Below, in pieces: positions 1 to 15,000 of a stretch of DNA of 64,000 bases (position 1 is the stretch's first letter; each line of letters opens with the position of its first letter). Source of the DNA: Actinomycetes bacterium (lineage in GTDB: Bacteria > Auribacterota > JAJCYG01); contig JAJCYG010000058.1 in assembly GCA_029263055.1 (NCBI GenBank), forward strand, positions 1 through 64,000. Direction: 5' to 3'. A model generated the notes under the pieces. The model did not search any database and was not told the origin of the DNA. It was given only the letters and a program-made list of their open reading frames with translations. The position numbers and the translations under genes were made by a program.

Positions 1-3000
1 GTGCGTAAGATTTCTTCAAAAGTGACATCCAATTCATCTAATGCTGTACCTAATGCTTCACGCAAGGCAGATGAGGCCATCCAAGTATTCCACTCAGAAT
101 CCCCTTTGTTTACAAACACACGGTAGTTAAAACTATCGAGCCATTGCCATTTATTGCTGCTATCTTCAACCGTTACCACAAAGGCTTGAGTGAAAGCTGC
201 TTTAGGTTGAGCCACATTGGCTTGGTTAACCGCTGCGGTTTCTAATGAAATATCTTGAGCATCCCGTTCAAACGAAACAGCAAATCCTTTATTTTTAAAT
301 TCACGCACGATTGGATCTTGTTCATCTTCTCGCATAACTGTAATCGCCACAGTAGAACGGTAACTGTCTAACAAGCTCATCACTTTTTCATCCGCATTTA
401 AACTCTTTAATAATGAAGAATCAAAAATAACTAATTCTGGAACCGGTTTAGCTTGGTTTTCATTTAATAATGTTTCAACGCGTGCTAAGACATTTTCTTG
501 ACGGCTTAGTTGAGCCGCAACCTGCTCTTCTAATTGAGTTAAGTAGCGGGTCACTGGTTCAGACTCTGTAGCAGAGGATGTTCGACTTAAAATAGATTGA
601 TACCCTTCAACGGTTAAAGCATTGGCAGTAAATAGGCCGCTCACTAATTCAACAAAAAGAGCCTGTTTACTTGTATCAGCTAAAACTGTTTCGAGTTGGC
701 TTGCTTTTGTGCTAGCTGCTTCAACAGGAAGTGTTAATGCTGTTACAACCGCATCGGCTTCTACATCTCCTGCTTCAGCTGCCACAAGAAGATTAGATAA
801 AACTGTTTTAGCTAATGGTACTTGAACCACAGCTTCAACCGACAAGGCTGATGAGACAGTTGGCGCATCAACCCCTTCACCCACATGCAAACTATTTCGA
901 GCAAAATTGCGGAGCGCGGTTTTTGTTTCGTTTTCAGATAAATTTAACGCACCCAAACGGCCTAAGAAGTTAAAGAAGAAACCAGGAAAAAGATCACCAA
1001 GTTTATTGTCTGTAATAAATGAAGAGATCGCATCTTGTAAGGAACCGCCATCGACTTGGATTTGACGGGTCAATTGGTTAAAAGCTAAATCTTGTTGGAT
1101 AAGAGCGGCCTCTTCTTCAAAACGAGCTTCAGCTGATTTTTCTTGATTGGTGTGGCCTAATTCATGAAAAAGACGTTCGGCTAAAATCGAACTCACAACT
1201 TGAGGGTTTGCTGAATAAAGATGAGTTAATGTCTTCACAAACTTTTCGCTAAAGACTAAGTCGACTTGAGTGACTCTACCATCGCGCGAATAAGCACGGC
1301 GTATTGAGGCGGTTTTATCATCTAAGGCAGCGCTCACATGAAGTGTGATTGGAGGCGCTCTATTGTCGTCGCGGCTGAGCACCTCTTGAAAATATTTTTT
1401 CAGTGAGTCGTCTTGTTCTAATCGTTCAATCAATAAACGAATAGCTTGTTGAAAAGGAACGATCCATTCAGGAGCAACACCTGTTTTAGGGGCTTTGACA
1501 ACTATATTTAAGTCTGCTTGAACCTGCACTTGCACCGACTCAGCTAAGGCAGCTTTTTCAACAGCTCGGTCAAAACTCTGGCCACGACGCAACACAAAGG
1601 TATCCTCTTCAGGAGGATCTAACTTATCAAGAACATTCATTATATCGTCATAATCAGTACTTTTAGGTTTGGAATCAGCAGGTTTACCTATTCCATCAAC
1701 CATGCCTAGCAACTCATCTAAAGCGGCATCGGCTTGAGACTCACTCACATCAGGTGTTAAACCTTGATCTGGTGACACCTCTGCTCCAAGCGCATCAATA
1801 GTGTTAAAACCAAAAGGGTCGTCTTCTGTCATGCCTGCTTGAAAAATTTCAACAGCTGCTTGAGAAACAGGTAGCGCTTGAACAGGAGCAACAGCCGGAA
1901 CGGTTGCATCAACCACAGGTTCTAGCTCTGCTTCTGTAGGCACTTCAACTGCTGAAGAAGATGGCTCTGCTTTTGCAGGTGGAATCGTTTCAGCTGTTGG
2001 AGAAGTCGGCTCTATTTGTGCAGGTTGAGTCGCGGCAGCAGCTGGAGAAAGTGACTCTGCTGCAGGCTCATCATCTGAAACAGCATCTACCCAAGAAGAC
2101 TGCCTCTCACCCTCAAAATCAATAAATTGGCTTGCTGCAGGTGTAGACACTGCTGCTTTAGGTGGAAGAGGCACTCCAGAAAAAAGCGACTCTATTTCAT
2201 CGAGGTCAAGAACAAAAGGATCTGCAGCTGCTTGTAACCCAGACTCAATGTGAGATAGATCTTGATTCACACTTCCTGATCCACTTGAAACAAATAGTTC
2301 CCCTTGATCTGGTAAGTTCTCTTGTTGAAAACCAAACAATGGCTGCGCATCAATAGGAATAATAGAAAATGCAAAATCAGTCCCTTCAACTTCATAGCCA
2401 GCCTCTTTTAGCGCTTTTAAAAGAGCAACAAAAGTATCAAAGTCAATAGGAACAAAGCTTAAGTCTTCAAGAACAAGCTCTTCATCTTCATCAACAAACC
2501 CTTCTTCTAATAATGTAGAGGCCATGGCATCGGCATCATAAGAAGTGTTGTTCTTTGCATTAAACGCATCAACATCAGAAACAAACCGTCCATAAAGCAA
2601 CCCATAACGTGTTGGTTCTGAATCAGCAGCAGGTGGCTCTGTTACCGCAGGAGCATCGGCTTGTTCTGGTGCTGCTTGTGTCGAAACCGAAGTATCCACA
2701 GCTGGCACGGTTTGTGGTGCAGGTGGAGTTTGAGGTGCAGGTGATGCAGAATCTGGTTGCGATGGATCTGCAGGTGGCGGCGCTTGTTGGCTACCCGAAG
2801 CAGGAAAATCACGTAATGGTTTTAAAGAATCTAAATATTCTTGTTCTTGATTACGGAAGACCTCTTTATACCAATCATCAATAAATCCATTTAAACGACT
2901 GCGAGAGTTTTTTCGAACACTTAGAACAATAAAAACAAACAAATTTGCTATTGCCTGGACTTTAGAACCGGCAGATAATACGGTCCTACTTAAGGCATAA

Positions 3001-6000
3001 AGAAAAACAGCTGGGAGCGTAATAGGAAAAAAGAGTATTGCCTCAAAAACAAAAACAGTCAGCCCCTTTAAGGGTCTCAAGAAATAATAAACCATTCTAG
3101 ATTTGCTAATTTTTTCCCATCTTTCTTTTTGTGCTTTTTCTTGTTTTTCAAATTTTTTCTCTTCGCCTTTATCTAAAGGATCACGTTGATAAGTACCCGT
3201 AAACATATCTTTAAGATCAGCCCAGAAAGATTTGTCTTTTCGATAAAGGCTTTGTGCTTTTAGCGTCCCCTCTGCAGGGTCTTTTAAGAAATCGCTGACT
3301 TCGGCATAAAACAGAATCAAATAGCTTGCTGCATCAGTCCTGTTTAAATTTCTTTTTTCGCTTTCAGTTAAAAGAGACTCTAACTGTTGAACAACCAAAG
3401 AAACATCTGGAGTTTCTGCATCAAGCAAATCAGTCAGTTTTTTTACATGATAAAGTTCTACTAGTCGCTCAAGTTTATCTTTTTCTGCACTGAAGGCTGT
3501 CCCAACCTTTTGTAAAGTAGGATTTTTATTTTCTAATTTTGCAATCGCCTGATAAAGCGGCACATTCAATCGAAGGGCATTTGGATTAAAAGTAAAGGGG
3601 CTCACAACAAAACTCATAATTACATAGAGGTAGAACATTGAAGACAAAACAACTCCTCCACCCGTATTAAAGAACATCAAACTCAACACCGTTGGAACAG
3701 CCCATATCAGCACAGCTATAACTTCAAAAGGAACTTTCCTTCCGGTAACGTGCCAGAGAAATACTGACAAAAGCACAAGAGCTGGAGCAATTAACAAATA
3801 AGGTGACAGTGGGGCAAGAGGAAGCAAGGCAAATAACGGCAGAGAAACAAGTAGCCCTAAACCAAAAATCCCTGTTAATGTCTCCCACGTATAAGACTCT
3901 GTTCCTTGATCTTTAGCGGCTGTAACCCAAGCACCAGCCTCTTTTAATCCTTTTCTTAATCCTTCAGATTGATTCGCAATTAGAGTGGTCCAATAAAAGA
4001 AGCCCCCTTCTAAGAAAAGAAACTTTAACCATTTTAAGGTTCCATCAAAATAACCATTCCTCTCCCAAAATTGAGCCAGTGAGAAGATACCAATCGCTTG
4101 AGACATACCCCAACCCGCAATAATCATATAAGAAGGAAGCACAGTAAAAGGGTTGGCTCCAATAACCAAAGCACCAACAATAAACGTTATAATGGCAGGA
4201 ATACTAAAGTAATGAACAATCCCATAAAAAGCTAAGTTAAAGAGAAGGTCAAACTTATAGGCAAATGAGACATGAGGACTCGCCATTAAGAGTTCAAAAG
4301 CACGACTCGCTTGAAGTTCTCCACGAGCAGCTCCTTGTGCCCATTTTGCAGGTGGCGTTGCATACATTGAGAGTAAGGTCTCTTCCCCTTCTCCAAATTG
4401 AAGGCGATCTTCATAGCCTCCATGGCCCCCATTAGCAATAATAGTGGCATAGCCTAATAAGTCTTCTGAAATATGAGAAGGTTGAATTCCATCATAATCC
4501 ATCAAAAGTTTAGTGCGGAAAATTCCGTTATGCCCATAAAAACCAACCGCACCTACTTTACTTTTTAAGCGAAGCAAACCACCCCAAAAACTATTAACCG
4601 CTTCAGTCGCCACACGAGTTTGACGGTTATATGGTTCATTAAAAATATACTGACGAAATTGCAACACACCCAATTTAGGATCTTTATTAAAACGATCTAA
4701 AACTTGAAGCAGCTTACGGCCATCTTCTAAACGAATCTCAGTATCTCCATCAAAGAACATCACCGTGTCCCCACGCACATATGGCATGGCAACAGCTAAA
4801 GCCTTTGCTTTAACACTTCCTCCACGCTTACCAGCTCCTTCACCTAAGTCCATACTTCCATAAACCCAAGCAAAGTTAATATCATGAACCAGAACATGGC
4901 CTAATTGAGCACGAGTTATATGCTGTTCAAATCTATTTAAAGCTTCCTCATCTATTTGTTTCTCAAGTTTTTTAATAAGAGAATCCCAAACATCACGCAA
5001 ACGGATTTCAATTGCTTCGGCTTGAATTTCTTTGTTAAAAGCAGAGCCAGCAAAACCATCCTCTGTAAGAATGCCATTTTCAACCCACTGCTGCTTCACT
5101 TCATCAATCAGTTCTGACTTGCCAATCAAATTTAGCGCCTCTTGCATATTTGTCCAAAGATCTGCGGCGAAATCCCATTGCCTCCCTCCATGTGGATTTG
5201 GCAGATTCGGATCTTGATCCAAAGGTTTTTTAAAGAAGGAGTTTAAACTGGCCCCACCCACAGACCATAAGATTTGAAATTTTTCTTTAGCTTTTGCTTC
5301 GACCATCTTTTTCTGTTCTCGAGTCAACTGATCTAAAGAAGTTTCTCCCGGTAAAAAATCAAACATAGCTGCTTCCATATACGCTTGTTTCACGCGTAAG
5401 AAACCAGTATAGGTTGTCTCTAACATTTGCAAACGATCGTTAGCCCAATCTTCAATCTTTCGAGTTAGAATAAGAGCTTGCGCTTTTTCTTCTTCAGACT
5501 CTCCTTCAAACGGAGGCAAACTCACACCATAAGGTCGCTCCATATAACCGTTAAGAAGACTCATTTGAGCAGGTGTAGCCCAGCCATTTTCTTCAGCCTG
5601 ATCTAATAAGTTAGAAAACTCTCCCCGATACCCCCCTGTCACTAATTTAAAGAGGCGGCTCTCACCCGAAGAACCATCTATCATGTTTAAAGCCGTCCAA
5701 CTATGGCGAAAATTATCAATACTTGGAATCAAAAGAGTTAGCGATGGAAGGTTTTCCCACTTGGGTCTATCAGGAAGTTTGTTTTTTCTTAAATGGGCAT
5801 TGGCCCAGAATTTTATTCGATCACGGGCTTCTTTATTTACAATGTCAACCAAGGCTTGAGCTTTAATCGCATCATCTGAGTTCAGTAATTTATCTTTTTC
5901 CTCAGAGGTCAACTTATAAGAGGTATACATATCTTTAATTAAAGAGTTATATTCCCACTCAACACGTTTAAGCTTATCAGGGTCATCACTAAACTCTTCT

Positions 6001-9000
6001 TTTAACATTGACCACATCTCGTTTAACGCACCTGCTTTGGTAAAACGATTTAGAGCAAACCCACCAAACAATATGGCTCCATAAGCATATAACGTATATT
6101 GGCCATATTGCCAAACTAAGCCTAAAATTCCTGATGTTGTTAGACTTTGCGAAAGACCCCAAATAGTTGAAACATATGCCAATCCAACGACAACTAAAGA
6201 CAAAGCTAAAAATGTAACACCTATTTTTAAAATGGAAGGCCGCTCTGTTGTTTTTATTCGAGCTTGACGCTCTGAAAGATCCATAATACCAAAGGCCGAA
6301 ACCAAACCACCCAAAGTCCAAGTTGAAGCAAAATAACTTAAGATTAAAAAGAAATAAGCGAGTAAAGCAGAAACACCAAATAAAATAGCACCAGAAATAA
6401 CAGAAACCATACTGTCCTGATAGATTAATTCTAAATAAGGAACGACTCCAGCTAACCAAACCGGCATAGCCACTCCAAAGTTCCAAAGGACCCAAATAGC
6501 AATCGAGCTAATCCAGAAAAGAAGGCCGGCTGCAGAAGTCTCACCTTTAACTCGAGCGGAAAGAGCTAAACGAACCAGCAAATTCAAACCTAAACCAGCA
6601 ACCATACCTAAAAGGAGGGAAGAAATAACAGGAAAAGCAAACACCCCAAGCGCAATAACGGCAGCAACACTTCCTAGAGCAACAATGAAAAAGTTTCCTG
6701 TTTTTGAAAGAGGGAGAAGCGTTTTATTAAAATCAAGTAAAATGGTTCGAGTATAGACAATCCAATTAGCAAGAGGAACTCGTTCACCAATAAACTTAAG
6801 CCCTTTGATCAACTGAGGGAAGCGAGCACTTGCTTTGACTGTTCTTGGTTTTAAATTAGGATTAAAGGCAACGTCTGCTTTACCTAAAGCGGCTTGAATA
6901 GAGTGAACCAGTTCATTTACTATCGCATAACGAGGAAGTTTACTTCCTTTTGCAATTGCTCCTTCAATCTCTTTTTGAATTCCTTTTACGGCATCCTCGT
7001 TCATATCAGGATTAAGACTTTTAATTTCTCCGATCATTTTTTTAATCCTTTTAGAATCAAGATTAGGACGACGGATTTCAAAGATTAATTCAACAATTCC
7101 CCTCACATCAGGATGAGCAATTTGTATCGGTTCAATAAGAACAGCTATTTCTTCAGCAAGGTTCCTATCTAATCTAAGGGAATATTGCTCAATACTGTTT
7201 GGATCAAGATTGAGGTCCTTTGGATCAATGCCAATATCTGAAACTAACTCTTTAATTTTATCTGGATCTAGTCCTTGTTCTTCTAACTCAAGTTGTTTTT
7301 TATTTCTATCTCGAAAATACCGAAAAAGAATAGAGACATCTTCAGGCATGAACACATTTCTACGAAGCAAAGAAGCGGCTTTATCGCCTGCCATGACCTT
7401 TGGAATAATTGATTGAGTCTGCATCATCATATAAAAAACATTACGGTAAGCTAAAAGTTTTTTGGCAAAGACAGCACTCTTATCTGCAAAAGCCAGTATT
7501 TCTTCATTGGTTAAGGCAGCGCGCTCACCTAAAAGAACCCGCTTTTCTTCATCAATGGCTGCAGTAAAAAGCATAGCTTCATCAGTTAAGTATTCAGCCA
7601 TTTGAGTTGATCCAAAATGGCCTAAGAAACGCATAATGGCAAAACGCACTACATAACGCTGTAAGAGAACAGGTTTTTGCCCTCCTAAGATATCAATTAA
7701 AACTTTTTTCTCTCCATTTTCTTCATATCCATTCCGATTCCAACGGACCCAGGCATCATTTTTAAAGAAGAGGGTCATACCTTCTACTTCATTATCTCCT
7801 AAACCAATTTCGCGAACCCACCGTTCCATTTCAGGTATCAAGGTTGCTTTAGTTACATCCTCCGGACGAATTCTCTCATCAGGAATGACACGTTGTGCTG
7901 GCTCTTCTTTTGGCTTGGATGTTTTTGCGAGCAAGCTAAATAAAGCTCCAAGCGCAGCAATCACACCCGCAATCAAATAACCGATCCAATCTAAAATAGA
8001 GGTTTCCTGTTTTGGTGAAATTGATTGGTCCCAAGGACGGTCGTATTTTTCCCAATTGTCGGCTAATTCATCGAGATCATTTTGAACTGAAGCTTGATAC
8101 TCATCCCAAGGAATAGGTAAAGGATAACTGTCTAAACTATATTCACTTGAAGTTCCATCCGCATTAAAACGAAACACTCGCTCTGTTCCATCTTCCATAT
8201 CTTTTTCCCAAAGAATCAACCCCCCATCTTCTTGGCGAACCCCTTGATACAAACGGCGCACTTGACCGCCTTTATGACCCAATTCAGGATTGTCATTTTC
8301 ATAAACTAAAAAGCGCGGAATATTTAATGAATTAAAATAGGTCCGTCCTTTCCAAGTTGTTTGAAATTTATCTGAAGAGACGTCGGCAAAAACATAAACA
8401 CGGTAACGTTGTCCATCAGATCTAATCGCTTCATCATAGTTAATATGTTCTCCACCTTGAAAGCGCCACACTCTAAAATGCTTGGTTCCATAGGCATCTT
8501 CAAATAAAAAGTCAGTTGTTCCAACAATGGCACCACGAGAATCTTTTAAATAACTAAAACGCCCTTCACGGCCTGCTACTTCAGGCGGCAACGTCTCTTC
8601 AGTAAAAAAGTTACCCACCTCATATCCATCCGTTAAATGAGATTGAACTAATTCATAGTCACCCGCTCCACTAAACTCTCCACTAATTGCGATCACAGGA
8701 AGGCTTGATGTCGCACCTTGCAACATCACGTTTGAAAAACGGACTTCGTCTCCTGTCGCATTCCCAACGCCATTACCATATCGAATTCCTATTTGAATCA
8801 AATGAGAGGTATCAACATTGTGGTTGGCAGCAAGATCTGATAAGGAGACTGTTACTCGGTGCCAAGCACGTCCTTCGCTATCGCGACCTGCTTCTGGAAG
8901 CTCTGAAATAGTATACGGATCTGTAATGTGGGTGGCTCGATTAACATGACCACTTTTATCTGTAAAGGTAATAGCAAAGCGTTCATTTCCAGTATTGCCA

Positions 9001-12000
9001 CGAACAAAGAAAGACAATGTTTCATAACCTGAGACATCATAGTGGGTGATATCTTGAGCTGGTTTCAAAGGACGTACATAAGAATAAGTTTGACCCAAGT
9101 TCATTCTAAACCAAGCATAGTCGTCTGAAAGCTCTAAACTTCTGACCATAGGTTGTAATAATTTAGTTGCTGGGCGCCCTCCAACAAACTGATAGACACC
9201 CTGATTCCTTAAACGAAAGACTCGGTCTCCAAGCTCATTATGGACCGTCGATCCATTTTGCATTTCTAAAACAGGTGAATCAAAATTTTGTTGCAAATCA
9301 TAAAATAAAACGCGACGCGTGTTACTCTGCGCATCAGTCACTTCTTGGCGTACTTGTGTCGTTGACTCTGTCTGACCTGCTGTTGTAACGGCCGTTGAAA
9401 TAATCCCATCAGGATGAGCTTTCAAATAAGCTGGATCGTCTGTTGTTGTGACTGCATTTGTTATTTGAAAAGGGTTCTCAGTATTTCCATATTGGTTCAC
9501 TGTGGTTCTAGTTTCAATTAAAGTGTATTGATTCTGTTGATTAGGCAAAGAAGAATAGGTCTTTGACTGCACTTGAATCAAACGACCATAAGCATCATAC
9601 ACTGAAATTTTCAGTGGCAATCCGCGCAAATCCCTGCTTTGCACTTCAGACTGAATCACTTGAATACGCCCATTAGGTAAGTAGCTCTGCGCAAAAACTG
9701 AAACCACATTATTAACGGTTGTGGCACCCGATGTATTACCTTGGTATTGAATTTGACCTTGAGCATTGACTCGAATACGAGTTCCATCCATTTGCATAGG
9801 GAAAAGACGGTTTAAACCATTTTGCTGAGTGAGTAAAATAGAATGGCCTTGGGCACCTGTCTCGTAAAGAGGACGTTCTGCAGGAGAACCATCATAATGT
9901 ACCACCACTTCATTTCGATAAACACGTTGGAGCAACATCCCTCGAGTACGCACTTCAATTTTTGTTGCCCTACCTACCGTAGAACGTTCTGTAATTTCAA
10001 TACTTCCATCAGACAAAACGCGATGACTGTATGTGGCGATCACATTATCAACACCATTAACTCTTGTTCCACGCGCTCTTAATCGATCTTGTTTATAAAC
10101 TGGAAGGGAAATACCTAATTGAGAATTATATTCATAAACTAAAGTTGTATAAGTATCGCTTTCTTCTATTAAACGGCCTAAAGAGTTTAGTTTTCGGGTT
10201 GATTGTTTTTGAGTTAATACATTTCTAATCTGAAGAACCATCTCTCCGTTTGGAAGAAAGGTTGCTGTACTGGTTTCAAAACGGATACCCCCTGATGCAT
10301 TCGCAGGATCAACATCAATAAAAGTGGTTCGGCCTGTCTCCCGACCTTGTGTATTATAAGTAACCGCTGTACGGGATTGATAACGAATCACATCTGAAGC
10401 GTTAATACTACCTGTATTAACCTCAACTACGCGGTCTAATCGGGTGTCACGAATGTCAGTTTTAGCGGTACGATTCAATTCATTTATTTCTGTAACAGAA
10501 AGGCGATGATTGGCTGCATCATAATTAAAACGGTAAGTACTCACCACTCTATTCAATTGAGCACTACGTGTCTCTTCAGGAATCTCAAATCCATTTCGAA
10601 TCACATATGTTGTGGTAAGATCACCCACTTGACGGCTTTTTAAATAGCCTAAGCTATTACGTACTTCAACAACCGTTAAACCGGCATTATCTAAACCTGT
10701 AGAAGTAATGTTCCCATTTGTGGCAACAGTTGTTCCACTGTAAACGATTAAAACATGATCATGACCATTTCGTGTGGTGCCTCTTCTTCCTGTTCGGTCA
10801 ATGACTATTGTTGGACGACTCAATTGTAACGCTGAATCATAAACATAAATTGTTTCTGTTTCTCTAGAGTATTCACGCACCACATGCCCTAATGCATCTA
10901 AAAGCTGCAAGCTTTTAGCTCCTGTAATGCTCGTTACTTCAATAGCGCTCCAACCTTGTCGGCTATTCAAATCCCAAGTGTTCATATCAACACCCCAACG
11001 AAAAAGCTGATCGCGGTCTGTCACAACTTCTGTGCGCATTTTAACCTGAGAGGTTGCTGTGCGAGCACCGGTAGTTGAATCAACATTGATATAAACAACA
11101 CCTCCTGTTGACACTCTTACAGTACGACTATTAAGTGTTAGATCGATATATTGCAATTCTTCGCGTTCTTGAATCTCAACTTGTAATGCTGTTTGAACAG
11201 CAGCTTGGGAGTAATCAAAATTTTGAGTCGTATCAAAACCAGAACGGTTAAATGTTCCTGTTAGTCGAACTAAAACATCTCCCTCTGCGTTCAATGTCTC
11301 TTGAGTCACACGACCTGTCATCCAATCAAAGGTCCATTTTGTGTTGCCATTGTTAGTGACATAAAATGTTTGAGTCACATTATCAACTGAGGAATAAACA
11401 AGTGCTCCGTTACGATCAACACCCGTTGGAACAATCAATGTGCGGCCTTGAGGAGTTGCTGTATCGTTTGAGCGCACATATAAAGGATGGGTCAAGCCAT
11501 GTGAAGGGTGATAATAAATATCGATTTTCTTATTTGTGTCAACTTGACGAACCACGCGATTATCGCGAAGGTATTCTTGAGTGACTAAGGTTGGATTAAA
11601 AATATTAGCTTTATTAACAATCACATCGCCTGTAGCGGCATCCCGTCGATTTGCTGGATTAGCGTCCAACCAATAACGGTTCATTCTTTCTGAATGCCAG
11701 TAAGGAGGACCTCTTCTTAAGTTAGCTTCCACAAATTCTAAGTCACGGTTAAATTGATTGAGCTCTTCTAAACGTTGTTCAAGACGCGTTCTATATTGCT
11801 GAGCCATTCCATCACCAAAAACTAAGGTGACATAAACAGTGGTTCCATTCGACTGAACATATTCAATGTTGGCATATTGATTGCGAATCGCTTCTGCCAT
11901 CTTTAAAGGATCGGTGCGCAACCAATTCATCACTTCAGTCACTTTCATTTCTCCCAAATTAAGACCAAAGAGCTCTCCGACAACTAATCCATTTGGAACC

Positions 12001-15000
12001 AACTTTCCATTTTGATCTGTCATAATCACCCCTGAAAGGTGATGCATTTGCTGAAGTCTTAGAATATTAGATAAAGTTCCTGCATCAGCTCTTTCTAACG
12101 CTACCTGCTCTAACGCTCCACTCAAACCATGCTCAATAATGATGCGTGTTCTCACATTATGAACCGTTCCATCTTGTTGGACAAACGGAACGTCTGTTTC
12201 AAACCAACCACGCGCTAAAATACGATGCTGCTCATGCGCACTAAAGACAGGGTTCCCATTTGCATCGACTCGTTCAAACTGAGCCACTAAAAAGTCGAGC
12301 ATGGCATTGGCGCCACTCATATCAGGAATTTTAGTTCCAGGGTTTGCAGGATCATCTATTAAAGGACGCCCTAAAATCACATGCTGCATTGATGTACTCG
12401 TTGAATTAAGAGCATTTCCTCGTATGTCTAAAGGTTGACCCGTAGAGCTCACAAATCGAATCGCCCCTCGCTCAGCCACTTGTGCTTCCACAGCAGCACG
12501 CTGACCTTGCAAACGATAACTCGCAACACTTTGATCAATTTCGTCATAACTTGAAATCAAGGTCCACGTGTAAACTTGTCCACCCTGCTCATATGAAAAA
12601 GCATTAATTCGTTGGTCATAGAATAAAAATGTTTTGCCTTGAGCCAACGCAACCTCAGCGGTTGTAGGACGCAAGTGTTGATTTTGTGGAAGAGCTTGTT
12701 GAGCTGGCGTCATTCCATTCCAACCTGTTACTCTAGTTAACGCGGTTAAAATCGCTTGCACATCTTCGCTTGGACGATCACTTGTTTCATTAACAAAGAT
12801 TTTGCCTTTACCCATTTCCACTTCAACAGCTGCTCTAGAACCAAGAGAAACTTGATTGGTTTGGGACCAAGACGGAACTTCTCGCACAGCTGCTGGATAA
12901 CCATTATAAAGAGTAGAAGGATTCCCACTTGTAAGACGTGAGGTATACCAAAACTGGCCATCAATTTGATAAGGATTATAATGACGTTGAGCCATTCCAA
13001 ACATCGCAGTTGATGCCACTGAAGCAGGCGCATCTAAAACTCGTTTGTCTGAAAAAGAGTAATACCGAATACCGGTTGTTGTCGCAATTGGCATCGCCAT
13101 TCCACCACTTGAAGAGCGAACCGCTAAACGCTGTATCGATGCTTCTAAAGTATCTGCACTCCTTCTCCAAGAAGAAGACCAAGAGTCCCTTGCTGCTGCA
13201 CGATCAGAAGCACTAAGCCGAGTGTCATTAGCCACGACATTCATCAAATAACCTTCATAAGCACGCATCGCTAATAAAACATAAGAAGAAGATTCCACAA
13301 AAACCGCCCGTGTCCGTTCCGTGCCATTACCAATCGCCACACGCCCTTCTCGATTTGTTGAATCAAAACCGGTCACAGATTGTCCATTATGAAGAACTGA
13401 AACAAAAGCGCCGGTGGCAGGATCCATTAAACGTCTTAATATCTTCGCTCCAAGATAAGGGCCACCACCAAAAAAGAGCTTATTCTCATTTTTTGAATCT
13501 CTCATATGTTCTAAAATTTCAGGGCCAATCGCAGTTAGAGCAATGGCTTGAACATCTGTGGCATAACCCTCGTTGGCAACAATAATTCCATTTCTCTTAT
13601 TTGTACCTGCATAAAAATAATGTTCATCCGCATCCCACATTTTATTTGATAAAAAACGTAATACTGAAAGAGCCGCATCACGATACTTACTCTCTTCAGT
13701 GACTGTATGCATATTTGAAAAGAGGCGAAAAGCTCCCATCATCTCTTCTGTGGAACTGACTCCATTTGCTTTATCTTGCCAAATCACCCCTTGCCAATTT
13801 TCATCCTCTGTTTCCATACGTTGAATCAAGCCATCAGCAATATTGCGCATTTCACTTAATGCATGCGCAGCATTTGTATTTGTCATTAAATCATCTAAAT
13901 TTCCATTTTCAGCATCCCATAAAAGACGGTTTCGCTCATCCCTAACATCTTCTAAATCATTAATCCAGTCAGGGCCTAATTGATCCATATAATCGTCAAT
14001 ATCGCCGCTATAAATATTACTTCGGAGATTTGCTAGATTATCACCACTCTGATAGTTTTCTTGATAAGAACGCAATATATTAGGATGGCGCTGAAACATT
14101 GATTGCATATAAGCTAATCCAATAAACGCATTCGGCCCCACATGAAATTGTCTCTCTGCAATATCATTGGTTCCTACGTTGATCGCATTTGCATATAAAG
14201 GATTACTTGTTTCATCTGTAGAGACTTCATTTCGTTTGAGTCCACCTCTCAACCGATAGATTGACTCCATCACACGATTCCCCATATGCCCATCATTTAA
14301 AGATTGAAAAAACATAGAACGAATCGCTTGGTCATACGTTGAACCCCATGCTTGCCAATTAGCGGTTTGAGGTCCAGCTTGATTCGGAGCAAACATAAAA
14401 CTAGGAACCAAGTCATTCGCCCCATTGCGTGTTGCCCGCAAAAAAGTTCCCATTTGAAGCGGATTGACTCCGACGCCATTTGTTGGATCAAAGCGATAAT
14501 AGCGACCTGGAGTGACTTGTAAAATAGCTCCTCCGTTACGCCCCATTAAACGGTGATAAGCATCATAGTTATCAATCTTTTCTTGAATGTCGTGCAGGTT
14601 TTCTTGTAATGCTTTAAGCCCTGGCACCCAAATAAATTCAATGCCATTGTCCCCCATAATTCCATATACAGGAACCATGGAATGACTTTCTGTTTGTTGA
14701 CGTGCATCACGGTCTGATTCTGGAATCGGAATGTGCGCATACCCTAAAAGAACTTTTTGTCGATCTAAAACATTTGCCTGTTGTTTTGTTCTAATAGAGA
14801 CAACATTGCCTCCGACAAAAGTACGGCCCAATTGCTCAAACAAACCTTGACTACTGTCAGTGCGAGCCAACACACCATAGTTTCGTAACCCCTCGACATA
14901 AGTTGTGTTGTCTCGAATCGATCCAAAAATTTGTAATGGAAAACCAAACAAGTTAACAACCCAAGCTCCAGCTTGCCAAACATCTGGGGCTTCACGGTAA

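Noticed and set aside
5989..6495. 168-codon minus-strand ORF
   Set aside because: It lies in another frame inside the membrane block of the left giant gene; the in-frame reading gives a coherent membrane protein.
9500..11000. RHS-type polymorphic toxin
   Set aside because: The YD-like repeats lack an RHS core cleavage signature and are followed by a carbohydrate-binding-like module and a synthase, not by a toxin tip.
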